Source: Gimesia algae
GTDB taxonomy: Bacteria; Planctomycetota; Planctomycetia; Planctomycetales; Planctomycetaceae
DNA length: 64,000 nucleotides
Reading direction: 5' to 3'
Assembly (NCBI RefSeq): GCF_007746795.1
Contig: NZ_CP036343.1
Span: forward strand, 7,445,029-7,509,028
Positions 48,783-57,855 of this stretch are shown here, one piece after another (the first letter of the stretch is position 1; the number at the start of each line of letters is the position of its first letter). A program made the position numbers and the translations under genes. The notes below the pieces were generated by a model that did no database searches, was not told the origin of the DNA, and worked only from the letters and a program-made list of their open reading frames with translations.

Positions 48783-50095
48783 TTCAGCAACCCTTTCAAA
48801 GTCTTCAAGAATCCACGTTTTTCAACTGTCACCTGTTTGGGCTTCAGGGCATCCCTGATCACCGATTCGTAAGCCAAGACCATTCTGGCTGGTGAGAACT
48901 GATTCCAGGCCAGACGCCGCGCCCGTTCAATCACTGGCCCGCTGTCGGAAACTGCTGCCTGCACCGCATGCCTCAACCACCATTCCGAAGGATTGCTTGG
49001 AATGCCATACGTCAGCTGACCGTGTTTGCGCTCCAATTCGGGAATCATGCCCACCGGAGTTGAAACCACCGGACAGCCCGCAAGCCAGCCTTCCGCCGCC
49101 ACCAACGGTCCGCCCTCATTGGGGGCTGCTGTCACCACACAATCCAGGGCAGACAGAACCGTTCCCACGTCTTCAACGCGTGGCAGAAACGTGACCCGGT
49201 CACCGCACAGCTGTTTCACTTCAGGAATGATCTTTTCACTTTGCCAGCCCTCGCCCACATAAACGGCATGATAGCTTGCCCCCAGTACAGAAACCGCTTT
49301 TGCAGTTGCCAGCGGGTTTTTGTCGTAAGCCAGTCGACCAATATAACCAATGGCTTTGACATCCGGCCCGATGCCCCATGCACGCCGTACTTCGTCACGG
49401 TCTCGGGCTGGAGCACAACGGGAGAATTCAACGCCGTTATAAATGACCTTCACAGGCTGCTCTATCACGTCCAGGTAACACTTAGCAGCCGCCTCCGATA
49501 CCGCCACCGGAATATGTGTTGAACCATGCGAGATACTGACGGCAAGGTTTTTGCGAGTCCATTCGCATTGACCGTGTGAAACAACCAGCATGGGTTTGGC
49601 ATCCCAGTCGGCTGATTCAATTTCTGGGTTACTTTCCACGTATCCCCAGAGATTGACCACGTCAGAAGAATCAAGAACCGCCTGGCAGGCATTCGGCACG
49701 ATGGTCACCAGTCCCTCAAAAATGGGATTCTCCGTTGTGCAATAAATCGGGCAGTGCTGCAGAACACGTTTGGCAGTTTCGATGTCGAACACATCAGCGT
49801 TTCCGATGGCAACACCCGACCATTCAAAACCGTGTTTCACCTGAGCGTTCATCATCGTCAGCAGCAGTCGCGTCACACCCCCCATCGCCAGGTTGGGCAT
49901 GCAATACCCCAGACGAATTGTTTCACCCAGACCAGCAGCGGGCTTGGGTTCTGGTTTGGGAACGTTTCCCCAGCCCTCACAGGTCGACCGCTGGTTGATC
50001 ACGCGCCGTACTTCGTCACCGTGTCGGGAGCAAAAATAATTTCGCCGCTGTGGACACCGCTGGCAGAGTTGCTGCTTTTCATTAGTCGTTATCAT
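48761..50095 (-). CDS. GT-B glycosyltransferase (family 4-like) with N-terminal cysteine cluster
   Basis: A 444-residue protein. Residues of about 1-45 hold a cysteine cluster (CQRCPQRRNYFC, then STCEGWG) that may bind zinc. A GT-B glycosyltransferase follows, with LGYCMPNLAMGGVTRLLL and, in the second Rossmann domain, IGYIGRLAYDKNP and the sugar-nucleotide site NEGGPLVAAEGWLAGCPVVST. It attaches a sugar to an unknown acceptor. Its ATG overlaps the stop of the upstream virion gene by four bases, which ties it to the phage structural operon. Confidence 0.85.
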   Translation of the reverse strand: MITTNEKQQLCQRCPQRRNYFCSRHGDEVRRVINQRSTCEGWGNVPKPEPKPAAGLGETIRLGYCMPNLAMGGVTRLLLTMMNAQVKHGFEWSGVAIGNADVFDIETAKRVLQHCPIYCTTENPIFEGLVTIVPNACQAVLDSSDVVNLWGYVESNPEIESADWDAKPMLVVSHGQCEWTRKNLAVSISHGSTHIPVAVSEAAAKCYLDVIEQPVKVIYNGVEFSRCAPARDRDEVRRAWGIGPDVKAIGYIGRLAYDKNPLATAKAVSVLGASYHAVYVGEGWQSEKIIPEVKQLCGDRVTFLPRVEDVGTVLSALDCVVTAAPNEGGPLVAAEGWLAGCPVVSTPVGMIPELERKHGQLTYGIPSNPSEWWLRHAVQAAVSDSGPVIERARRLAWNQFSPARMVLAYESVIRDALKPKQVTVEKRGFLKTLKGLLKCWSTTA

Positions 50096-51117
50096 TCTAT
50101 GTCCTGGTCTGTTCTTTTGACGTGTTTTACATCGATGTAAGGGGGAGCGAAGTAGTCTTCCAGATCGAAGCTCTCTCCCTCAGTGGTTGCGTCTCTCTCC
50201 GGTTTCAGCGGGTAAATTACGCCTGATTTTGGTGTGCCGTAGCCGTCGGGTATTACCGGTTCAACATCTGCTACTCGCAACGGTGGCAGGTCGTAAGGGA
50301 TGATATTTTCAAAACGGTATGATTCGTTAAAGCCAATCGGACATGTGAAATCGTCAGGAGCCTTGTAGACTCCCGGCCATGTGCCGCTTCCAAGTGATGT
50401 ATTACTAAGCGTGTTTAACAGGTCGACGATTGGCGGTGGTCCATCGCTGATCACATACGCTGTTTGTCCCAGGCCAGCAGCGTATGCGTCACGCTCTTCA
50501 ATGGTCTCAAACTGAACGGTTTCGACGTGTACCGTATCGATAAAACTTGCAGTCTGGATAATATCCAGGCTGATTCTCCAGGCACCAGGCGTGGCCACAT
50601 TACCATCCTCGATGATCGGTGAAAGAAAATGAATCAGTGCGTGGTGTTGTCTTTGGAATAATGTCCACGATGGCAGCAGCGGGGAGAAACCGCCAGGTAC
50701 GTAAAACGGAATCGGGCCACCGTACGTGCCGACCAGTTCTTCGCGATCAACCTCATAATCGGCTGCCCAGTCGGGCCAGCCCTCAGGAGATGAAGAACTC
50801 CTGGGAACCGGGTACTGCAAATCGTTTTCCGCTTCAAAATTACAGTTGAGCAGGGAGCCGTCCGCCTTTTTGGGGATCTTCTGGTAAATCGAATAAAATG
50901 TAACTGGTGAAGTTCCAGAAGCATTTACTGCAAAAGGCGTTTCTCCAATTGATACGCCAGTCGTGAGGTAATCGTGATAGAGCCAGCTTTTGAAAGTTGG
51001 CACTGTCAATTCCCAGATCGTTTCTGAGTTCTGCAGTTTCGCGGCGCAACGGTGACAGTCAAACTGCCGACGTGGACACCGCTTCTGTATCAGCGACATG
51101 GCGCAATTTGAACCCAC
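50092..51117 (-). CDS. Virion-operon protein, probable distal tail or receptor-binding component
   Basis: A 341-residue protein; GTG 51117 is favoured by AAGGAGAG just upstream, with ATG 51099 as alternative. An N-terminal cysteine-rich segment (RCPRRQFDCHRC) is followed by beta-rich, aromatic, repeat-free sequence. No family recognised. It is the last structural gene before the glycosyltransferase and lies 9 bases after the preceding gene, so it should be a late virion protein, and its position fits a tail tip or fibre. Confidence 0.6.
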   Translation of the reverse strand: MGSNCAMSLIQKRCPRRQFDCHRCAAKLQNSETIWELTVPTFKSWLYHDYLTTGVSIGETPFAVNASGTSPVTFYSIYQKIPKKADGSLLNCNFEAENDLQYPVPRSSSSPEGWPDWAADYEVDREELVGTYGGPIPFYVPGGFSPLLPSWTLFQRQHHALIHFLSPIIEDGNVATPGAWRISLDIIQTASFIDTVHVETVQFETIEERDAYAAGLGQTAYVISDGPPPIVDLLNTLSNTSLGSGTWPGVYKAPDDFTCPIGFNESYRFENIIPYDLPPLRVADVEPVIPDGYGTPKSGVIYPLKPERDATTEGESFDLEDYFAPPYIDVKHVKRTDQDIE

Positions 51118-51126
51118 TATCTCTCC

Positions 51127-51924
51127 TTATAAATTCGGCGTTCCATCGCCATTGTAGTCTCGGCATTCGTTGAGGTCTGACACGTATCCGACGCCAGGAA
51201 ACCAGTGCCCCGTGCCAATCGATCCCGCAGCAACTGCATCATTCACAGTGTTGTCGTCACCATCCCACTCTCCAATCAGGGGAATCGGATAATGGATTTT
51301 CTCAACGCGACGACTATCTCCCCAGAGAGTTTCACACACATGAACCTCGAAGATAGCTGCGGAAGGAATGTCAACCTCGAAGTTATCGAATGACATGCCA
51401 GACAGATCTCCCATGAACTCTATCAACCATCGTCCTGGGTAAACCGTAACAGCTACATTACCACTGCCGATGACAGGCAGCTTTTCAAGTGCAGTTACGA
51501 TGTTTTCGCTGGTTGCGTTTTGGGCCAGCAGGGAGATCGGGTCTGTTTCGTCACCATTCAGAGCCAGTTTTATGTCTCCAGCTATATTGTCGCCAACAAA
51601 TGTAACCAGCTGCTTATGGTTACCGTATGGCTCATAGTGAGTGACAGCTACAGGAATTGGTAAGTCACCATCGACTTTGACCGTAAACTCCTGGCCATTT
51701 CTTTCATCACCATCAAGGTCATAACTGCCTGTTGCATACTTTTTAATGATGTAGTTTGAATAAGGCTGGAGCGTGACATAACGGATCGGGGGGCGCACTC
51801 CTTCCGTTTTCAGATGCTTCTGATCAGGCAGCTTTTCAAAATTGCGTTTATACCAGGCTACCATCGATTCCAAAGTATTTTTGAAATCGGCAGTGACCTG
51901 GTAGTTACTGAAACGTTCCGTCAT
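51127..51924 (-). CDS. Virion protein with one beta-repeat domain
   Basis: A 265-residue protein. Its middle (about residues 105-190) is one copy of a domain repeated four times in the next gene upstream: it contains KLALNGDETDPISLLAQNAT, IVTALEKLPVIGSGNVAVTV and WLIEFMGDLSG. Its ATG overlaps the stop of that gene (ATGA). A tail or fibre role is inferred. Confidence 0.65.
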   Translation of the reverse strand: MTERFSNYQVTADFKNTLESMVAWYKRNFEKLPDQKHLKTEGVRPPIRYVTLQPYSNYIIKKYATGSYDLDGDERNGQEFTVKVDGDLPIPVAVTHYEPYGNHKQLVTFVGDNIAGDIKLALNGDETDPISLLAQNATSENIVTALEKLPVIGSGNVAVTVYPGRWLIEFMGDLSGMSFDNFEVDIPSAAIFEVHVCETLWGDSRRVEKIHYPIPLIGEWDGDDNTVNDAVAAGSIGTGHWFPGVGYVSDLNECRDYNGDGTPNL

Positions 51925-54446
51925 ATAGCGAGTGTCCCGTTGATCGAAGTTCGGTCGCTATGGAATTGTCCGCCTGTACGTTCCACATCTTCCAGCCCCA
52001 CATCCTGACCGATCCAGAGCTGCCCCCCACGTTGTGTGATTGTCTTCAGGTAAGCCGCCTCTTTCGGTCCTTTCGCAACGCCCACATTTCCCGAGAGTAC
52101 CAGCAGGCTTGCGGTATTTGCTGAGTTTTCACCAATGATCTGAACAGCGTACTCTCCGTCTCTACCGCTGCCCGAATTCAGGACCTCAATGGTAGGGCTG
52201 GAATCCATCACATCGATGTTGATCAGCTGGGAATTGCTGTCGATGATGATTTCAGCTGCTGTCACTTTCAGGTGTCGATCACGATATTCGATATTTCCGT
52301 TTTCGTCCCGTCGCGGTAGCCCCATCTGGGTTGCCGTCGCTGTGTAGTGCAGCAGTGCCAGCGTCAAATCTGACTGATCAAGACCGTACAGAATGTCGTC
52401 ACCATCGGGAACAAGAACAGAGTCTGCGTTCACCGGCTTTTCAAGGGTGTCCCAATTCCCGTCTGTGTTCCAGTCGTTAGGCCCGCTGCTCTCGGCAATC
52501 ACCGTTTTTGTCAGAATCGTTTGCGTCGTCTGCACATCAACAGTGGGATCGCCGCCACCTTTGACGGTCTCTTCAGTGACTCCGAATATCACCACGATCG
52601 GGTCGATATCAAGCCCGGCTTTGGAGCCGGCAAATGTAATGACAACATCACTGCCAGGTAGAGCGCCGCCGCTGCAGGATACGTTGCCGGCACCGATGCC
52701 TGGCAGAGCTTCTAAAGCGGTTTCGATTTCTTCCGCTGTCGAATCGTAATCGAGCAGGTCCGTATCAACGCCGTCAAAACTCAGTGCGAATGTTCCGGAG
52801 CCCGGCCCGCCTGCAATGCTGAGCGTCTGGACTTCGCTGGTACCTCCTGCACCATTTAAGACTTTTGTAGTAAATTTATTTACTACTGTTGCATTACTGT
52901 CCATCACGACAGTCATTCCTGTGTCCTGATTAGCAAGGTCTCCGATGAATTCAATTAAAATTGCCTTGCTGTATGATTCATCCGACAGGGTAACCTGCAC
53001 GTTGCCAGCACCTACTGTTGATAGCCCCTCCAGTGCAGTCACAATCTGTGCTGCGGTTGATGAAAAGTCGAGGTCGTCTGTAGATTCACCACCTACAGTC
53101 AGATAAAACGAACTCAACCCAGTTAACCAGTCGGATGACCAGCCAATTGTCCCTGGATTGGTCTTGCTGTATGTACCTCCTGCCAGTCCCGTGCTGTCTA
53201 CGGTCACGGCCACAGTCCCGCCGTTTATTCCAATGCCCGTACTTAAATTGATTGAAACGTTATCCCCATCAGACAATTGCCCGCTTCCCGTTGTTCCGTT
53301 TGCGCTAACTGTACCTCTTACAGCAACACAATTGACATACCGTCCTGAACTGTAGCTGGCAAGCTCTGCTTCTATCAACTCCTGGAGTTCCGCAATAGTG
53401 ACATCGTATGGGATATCGTCTAAGTCCATGATTGTTGTTGAGTCTACCACGATCAACACGTCAAAGGTTCCGCTGGAAACGCTGCCATTTCCAGTGAGTC
53501 TGAAATTTGTAGCAAGTGAGGATGAAGTACTTGAAACTATATCTGTCAACCAACGCTCGTTCACCCCGTTGCCACCTGGTGTCGTCTCGGCGATGGAAGC
53601 CGCCAACACACCAGTCAGGTTAGAGCCGTCAACCATAATCTGGTCAACGTCCGTACCTCGTAACGTTCCAACAAACTCAACCACCCAGGGACCTGATCCA
53701 GAGACAGAGACGTTGCCGGCACCAATCCCGAGGAGGGCTTCCAATTCTGATTCAATCGTTGCCGCCGATGCGTTGTAAGCTATCGGGTCGGTTGTCTGCC
53801 CGTCGAATGTCAGAGCGAATGTCCCACCGCTGCAGCTGGCCAGCGTGATTGTCTGTTGTTCGTTGGTCGCTTCCAGGAGAGTATCATCATAATCCAATAA
53901 GGAAACGTCTGTGTCTGCCAGATTGCCCTTGAACTCGATGGTCCACGGTCCGCCATCAACACCAGTCACATCGACGTCGCCAACTTCGATATTAGACAGC
54001 GCTTCCAGTTCGGTCTGGACCGTCGCTGCACTGGCATCATAGGCAATTGGGTCTGTGGTCTGTCCGTTGAATGTCAGGGTAAAGGTTCCGCCTGTAATCG
54101 TGCCTTGCATAGTCACAAGCTGTTTTTCGTTGGTTCCATCGCCAATCAGAATCGTAACGAAATAAGGCATGCCAGGCGTTTCAGATTCCAGCGTAAAACT
54201 ACCATCGCCATTATCTGAGATATCAACCTGAGCAAATTCAGGCACTGTATCGGTAGTGGCTGCCCAGAGATTTACGAATGCTGCCGCAACATTCTTTCGA
54301 ATCGGCCCAGACGGGAATTCATAAGTGATCGATTTACCACCAATCGTAGCCGTCATGATCTGACCACCTTCGATGTCGATGGGCAACGCGTATTTCTCAG
54401 ACTGTGCCACAGCGGGAGCCCCGCCAACCCATACTTTCAACGTCAT
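51921..54446 (-). CDS. Large virion protein with repeated beta-domain
   Basis: An 841-residue protein. At least four copies of a domain of about 80-95 residues are seen, each with F-x-L-x-F-x-G-x-x-T-D-P-I-A-Y, an alpha-like A-A-T-V/I-x-x-E-L-E-A-L and G-N-V-x-V...W-x-I-E-F-x-G, for example GTFTLTFNGQTTDPIAY. They lie near residues 110-210, 210-300, 455-545 and 560-650. Repeats like this occur in phage and bacterial surface proteins. A tail-fibre or decoration role is inferred; it may bind the planctomycete surface. Confidence 0.7.
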   Translation of the reverse strand: MTLKVWVGGAPAVAQSEKYALPIDIEGGQIMTATIGGKSITYEFPSGPIRKNVAAAFVNLWAATTDTVPEFAQVDISDNGDGSFTLESETPGMPYFVTILIGDGTNEKQLVTMQGTITGGTFTLTFNGQTTDPIAYDASAATVQTELEALSNIEVGDVDVTGVDGGPWTIEFKGNLADTDVSLLDYDDTLLEATNEQQTITLASCSGGTFALTFDGQTTDPIAYNASAATIESELEALLGIGAGNVSVSGSGPWVVEFVGTLRGTDVDQIMVDGSNLTGVLAASIAETTPGGNGVNERWLTDIVSSTSSSLATNFRLTGNGSVSSGTFDVLIVVDSTTIMDLDDIPYDVTIAELQELIEAELASYSSGRYVNCVAVRGTVSANGTTGSGQLSDGDNVSINLSTGIGINGGTVAVTVDSTGLAGGTYSKTNPGTIGWSSDWLTGLSSFYLTVGGESTDDLDFSSTAAQIVTALEGLSTVGAGNVQVTLSDESYSKAILIEFIGDLANQDTGMTVVMDSNATVVNKFTTKVLNGAGGTSEVQTLSIAGGPGSGTFALSFDGVDTDLLDYDSTAEEIETALEALPGIGAGNVSCSGGALPGSDVVITFAGSKAGLDIDPIVVIFGVTEETVKGGGDPTVDVQTTQTILTKTVIAESSGPNDWNTDGNWDTLEKPVNADSVLVPDGDDILYGLDQSDLTLALLHYTATATQMGLPRRDENGNIEYRDRHLKVTAAEIIIDSNSQLINIDVMDSSPTIEVLNSGSGRDGEYAVQIIGENSANTASLLVLSGNVGVAKGPKEAAYLKTITQRGGQLWIGQDVGLEDVERTGGQFHSDRTSINGTLAI

Positions 54447-54454
54447 GCTCTCAC

Positions 54455-55402
54455 CTATTTAAATGGTAGTTCTGAAAAATCTGTTTGGATGTCATCTGTG
54501 AACCGCAGCAGGTGCAGTCGGGATACATCAAACCGGCCTTTTCGGTCTGTCTTGAGTTCGATCAAAGCGCCGTCCTTGTCGAGGAATGCTTTATCTGTGA
54601 CGTACTCTGCTGGATTCCCAGTGGTGATTCGCCTTTTCACCTTTTCGTAGACTTTGCTGTTCGAAATAGTGACATCAGCTGGGTCAATGCCTGGGGGAAT
54701 GTAAGTTTGCCCGGTATCAATCGTGGCTATCTCATTGAAGCCCATGCTGTAACGGATATCGTCATGCGTGCGAGGGTCAAAGCGAATCCGAAAAGTCAGA
54801 GCGTAAAATTCGTACCCGTTTTCATAATCCAGATCAGGGGAACCAATCCCCTCGATTCTCAATGTTCGTTTATCAAATTCGCGGTCTCGAATTGTGATCG
54901 GATACTTATTGACAGTGCCATCATAATCCCACATCCAGTCGGGGTATTGTGCGACATTTTTTTTGACGGTGATGTCGAGAAAAGGAATACGACGATAGCC
55001 CACAACCAAGTCACCAGCTGTGTTCAAGCGGGGGTTTCCCTCACCATCAAAAAACGTCGGCACCTGCTCGGGAGAACTGACGATATCAATAACGGCCGCC
55101 CTGTTGAGGGGATTCGGTTCCCGGTCTTTATGCTGAATGTTCGTGGAATATTTGACGGTAACATCAAAGTCCGCTGTGTCATCAACCCGCCTAACGGTAA
55201 CATGATTGCAAAGTGCTGCTGTATCACGCTTATGCTTGTCTCCCAGATCGGGACACTTTGGATAAGAGCGAATTACAGTGGAGTCCACTGCCACTGATGC
55301 CAGCGAACAGGCATAGACTTCCGTATAATTTCTGGACGGACCTTCCTTGAATTCATAGCTGTCTTCAAAAGCCAGTTCCCAGCTGATAACACTATTAGCC
55401 AC
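54455..55402 (-). CDS. Phage virion protein, distal tail region
   Basis: A 315-residue soluble, beta-rich protein that starts at GTG 55402 with GAGGAG about 8 bases upstream. I recognise no family. It lies between the tape measure gene and the repeat protein gene, the place of distal tail and hub proteins in siphophages. It has charged surface stretches and no transmembrane segment. Confidence 0.6.
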   Translation of the reverse strand: MANSVISWELAFEDSYEFKEGPSRNYTEVYACSLASVAVDSTVIRSYPKCPDLGDKHKRDTAALCNHVTVRRVDDTADFDVTVKYSTNIQHKDREPNPLNRAAVIDIVSSPEQVPTFFDGEGNPRLNTAGDLVVGYRRIPFLDITVKKNVAQYPDWMWDYDGTVNKYPITIRDREFDKRTLRIEGIGSPDLDYENGYEFYALTFRIRFDPRTHDDIRYSMGFNEIATIDTGQTYIPPGIDPADVTISNSKVYEKVKRRITTGNPAEYVTDKAFLDKDGALIELKTDRKGRFDVSRLHLLRFTDDIQTDFSELPFK

Positions 55403-55403
55403 T

Positions 55404-57467
55404 TCAGCTACTCCTCAAAACTTCGACCTGTTGACCGTTTGACAGTGCTGTCAGAATGCGTTTCAGAGTCGTCAATTGATCCTCTTGAACTGTTTTTTCA
55501 CCGGTCATATTGATCAGCTTGGCCAGCGTGTCGATGCCTTCCTTAGATCGCAGGTCACCTGAACCACCGCTGATTGACTGGCTTGCTTCTTTTAACGATC
55601 CCCCAGGGGCATTTGCTGCCTTTGCGGCCTGTTCGGTTTTGGTTTCCCCGTTCTTGGTTTTCTCAGCAGAATCGGATAACTCATTGCTGGCTTCACGCAT
55701 CGCATCAGCCAGGGCAGTTTGTGCAGCCGCTAATTCATCGTTGGCTTTCTGCTTTGCATCAGCTTCGGACTGCTGTTGATTTGCAATCCGCCCCTGGGCA
55801 TCCCCGTCAACGGCCTGATTCGCTCCACTGCGTGTATTTTCAATTTCGCGAAGATTCTTTTCAGACCCTTGGTTCCGATTTGCGATACTGGCATTTGTGG
55901 CGTTGTCGATCTCTTCAGAAGTTAAATTAGCACCAGTTGCTTCCTTTGCCCGAAATCGAAACTCGCCCGTGCTGGGGAGTACTTTCATTAGTGCTGGGTT
56001 GAGAACCTTGAGCATGTTCATCGTATGGCCGATCCCATTGATGATGCTCCCGCCGACCACAGACCAGACTTTCTGGACTCTGTTCATTACGGTGTCCCAG
56101 GCATCGCCGAAAAACTGAGTTACTGATTCCCAGTTGCTTCGCAGATTTGCCCATGAATCAATGAAGTACTTGGACGCATCGTCGATGGTGCCATACCAGA
56201 TATTGAGAAAATAGGCCTTCCATTCACCGACTTTCGCCATCAGCTGGTTGGTTCCGGCCAGGAATGCAACTTTGATCCCCAGCCAGAGGATTTCCGCCGC
56301 TTTCTTATAGTCTCCCGCTGCCATCGCATTTTTGATGGCAGCGAACACTTTGCTGACGGTGCCCCCCAGTCCAGAGAACTGGTCTTTGATCCAGGCAATG
56401 GCCTTGCCTCCTACGCCTGTGTAATAAAGCAGAGCGCCAGCCCCACCGACCACAGCCGCCGTCAGCAAGCCCACCGGAGACAGAACAGCGCCGATTACAG
56501 TACCGGCCAGGGCCATCATGGTAGTGAGACCACCAATGGCAGCACCTGCAAAAATTGCCATTCCTCCCAATGTCAGGAACGCAGCACCTGCAACTAGCAG
56601 AACAACTCCCCCCAGGGCAACGTATTTGACCAGCTCTTGATTTTTCTCAATGAATCCACCGAACAGCTCAACCCCTTTATTGACCTGCATCAGTAATGGA
56701 GTGACCACCGGCAACAGCACGTTCCCGATTTTGCCGGCAACGTTCTCAATCTGTGCTGCCAGTGCTTTTTTCTGATTAGCCCAACTGTCAGCCGACCGGA
56801 TTGCATCTCCCTGTGCTGCTGTGGTACCTCGCAGAATGATATTAAACCGGGCTTGTGCCTTTTCGGCTTCCGTTGCTGTTTTTGGATCCAGTTTCATATT
56901 CAGCAGCTCTTGATTCACAGCAGCCTGAGAAACAATCACACCATACTTTTTCATGACTTCACCACTGCCGGTTAAAGCAGCTTGAAGATCACGCAAGGTG
57001 TCGGTGTCCTGCATGTTGTTGAAGGATGCCAGATCCACCGATAGTTGAGTAATCTGTTTACTCATGTTGGTGGCAGCGTCTTCCTCAAAGCCCATCGGAA
57101 CCAGCAGGTCCTGATTCGATGCCATAAAGTCAGCGATTTGCCGTTCAGAACGTCCTACCTGTTTTCCATATTCGTCCCCCCATGCTTTCACCGCTTTTGA
57201 GTTTTCCCCGAAAACGACGTTAAACTTGTTCATGGTTTCCTGCAGATCAGAGCCTGCTTTGATAGCCAGTCCGAAGGGAGCCAGGACAGCAGAACCGAAC
57301 GCAGCCATTTTGACGCCAATACCAGCGGTAAATTTACCGAAGGCATTCAGCCGCTGCTTTGCTGCGTCCAGTCCTTTACGCAGCTTGGCATCCTTTGTGA
57401 ACAATTCCACAAAGGCTTTGCCCGCTCTAATTGCTCCCTGCGTCGCCAAAACTGATTCCCATTGCAT
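55404..57467 (-). CDS. Phage tail tape measure protein
   Basis: A 687-residue protein. Residues of about 45-260 are the tape-measure core (AIKAGSDLQETMNKFNVVFG and a conserved DTDTLRDLQAALTGSGEVM). Two or three hydrophobic segments lie at about residues 280-350. The C-terminal part is Ala/Gln/Glu-rich helical (QQSEADAKQKANDELAAAQT). It sets tail length; at about 1.5 angstrom per residue this gives a tail near 100 nm (a rule of thumb). Its start overlaps the end of the T reading frame by 41 bases. Confidence 0.9.
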   Translation of the reverse strand: MQWESVLATQGAIRAGKAFVELFTKDAKLRKGLDAAKQRLNAFGKFTAGIGVKMAAFGSAVLAPFGLAIKAGSDLQETMNKFNVVFGENSKAVKAWGDEYGKQVGRSERQIADFMASNQDLLVPMGFEEDAATNMSKQITQLSVDLASFNNMQDTDTLRDLQAALTGSGEVMKKYGVIVSQAAVNQELLNMKLDPKTATEAEKAQARFNIILRGTTAAQGDAIRSADSWANQKKALAAQIENVAGKIGNVLLPVVTPLLMQVNKGVELFGGFIEKNQELVKYVALGGVVLLVAGAAFLTLGGMAIFAGAAIGGLTTMMALAGTVIGAVLSPVGLLTAAVVGGAGALLYYTGVGGKAIAWIKDQFSGLGGTVSKVFAAIKNAMAAGDYKKAAEILWLGIKVAFLAGTNQLMAKVGEWKAYFLNIWYGTIDDASKYFIDSWANLRSNWESVTQFFGDAWDTVMNRVQKVWSVVGGSIINGIGHTMNMLKVLNPALMKVLPSTGEFRFRAKEATGANLTSEEIDNATNASIANRNQGSEKNLREIENTRSGANQAVDGDAQGRIANQQQSEADAKQKANDELAAAQTALADAMREASNELSDSAEKTKNGETKTEQAAKAANAPGGSLKEASQSISGGSGDLRSKEGIDTLAKLINMTGEKTVQEDQLTTLKRILTALSNGQQVEVLRSS

Positions 57468-57855
57468 TGGCCATCATATGGATAGCCTGTCTCCCCGTTT
57501 TCTTGCGGGGGGTTTCATCCTTGAAGTCTTTGACGGTGAACCATTTGTCTTTTGGTCGCCACATGGCAATGTTGTAAATGGCTGCCATCACGCTTTTTAA
57601 ACTCTGCCCATCTGCCTTTCGTTTCCCTTCATGCATCCACAGCAGCTCACGCAGGGAATAGGGCAGCGGGTCAATACCTAGCTGACCGGCAATGCCGTAG
57701 ACGATTCGCCACGGATCGAATCCAGAATCAGTTTCTCGAATTCTTCGCCGTCGATGGCTGCGTCCAGTTCCTGCAGATTCATCTCCGTCTCTTTCTGCAT
57801 CACTGTCAGCACTTTCTGTTTGGCCCTCTTCAGTCTGCCCCTCACCTGGGGCGGG
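57427..57855 (-). CDS. Tail assembly chaperone T part, expressed by -1 frameshift
   Basis: This open frame is shifted -1 from the G gene and is open from a TGA at 57874-57876 to the TAG at 57427-57429. From CCC at 57855 it codes for 142 residues. The core, FDPWRIVYGIAGQLGIDPLP followed by YSLRELLWMHEGKRKADG, is the pattern of gpT-like chaperone domains that bind the tape measure protein. The only ATG (57636) lies inside this core, so independent initiation would lose it. Fusion to G at the slippery site gives about 242 residues. Confidence 0.7.
   Translation of the reverse strand, partial: PAPGEGQTEEGQTESADSDAERDGDESAGTGRSHRRRRIRETDSGFDPWRIVYGIAGQLGIDPLPYSLRELLWMHEGKRKADGQSLKSVMAAIYNIAMWRPKDKWFTVKDFKDETPRKKTGRQAIHMMANAMGISFGDAGSN

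Noticed and set aside
57427..57636. Calling the T frame a separate gene starting at ATG 57636.
   Set aside because: This would cut off the conserved FDPWRIVYGIAGQLG part just upstream, which is open in the same frame; fusion by frameshift explains it better.
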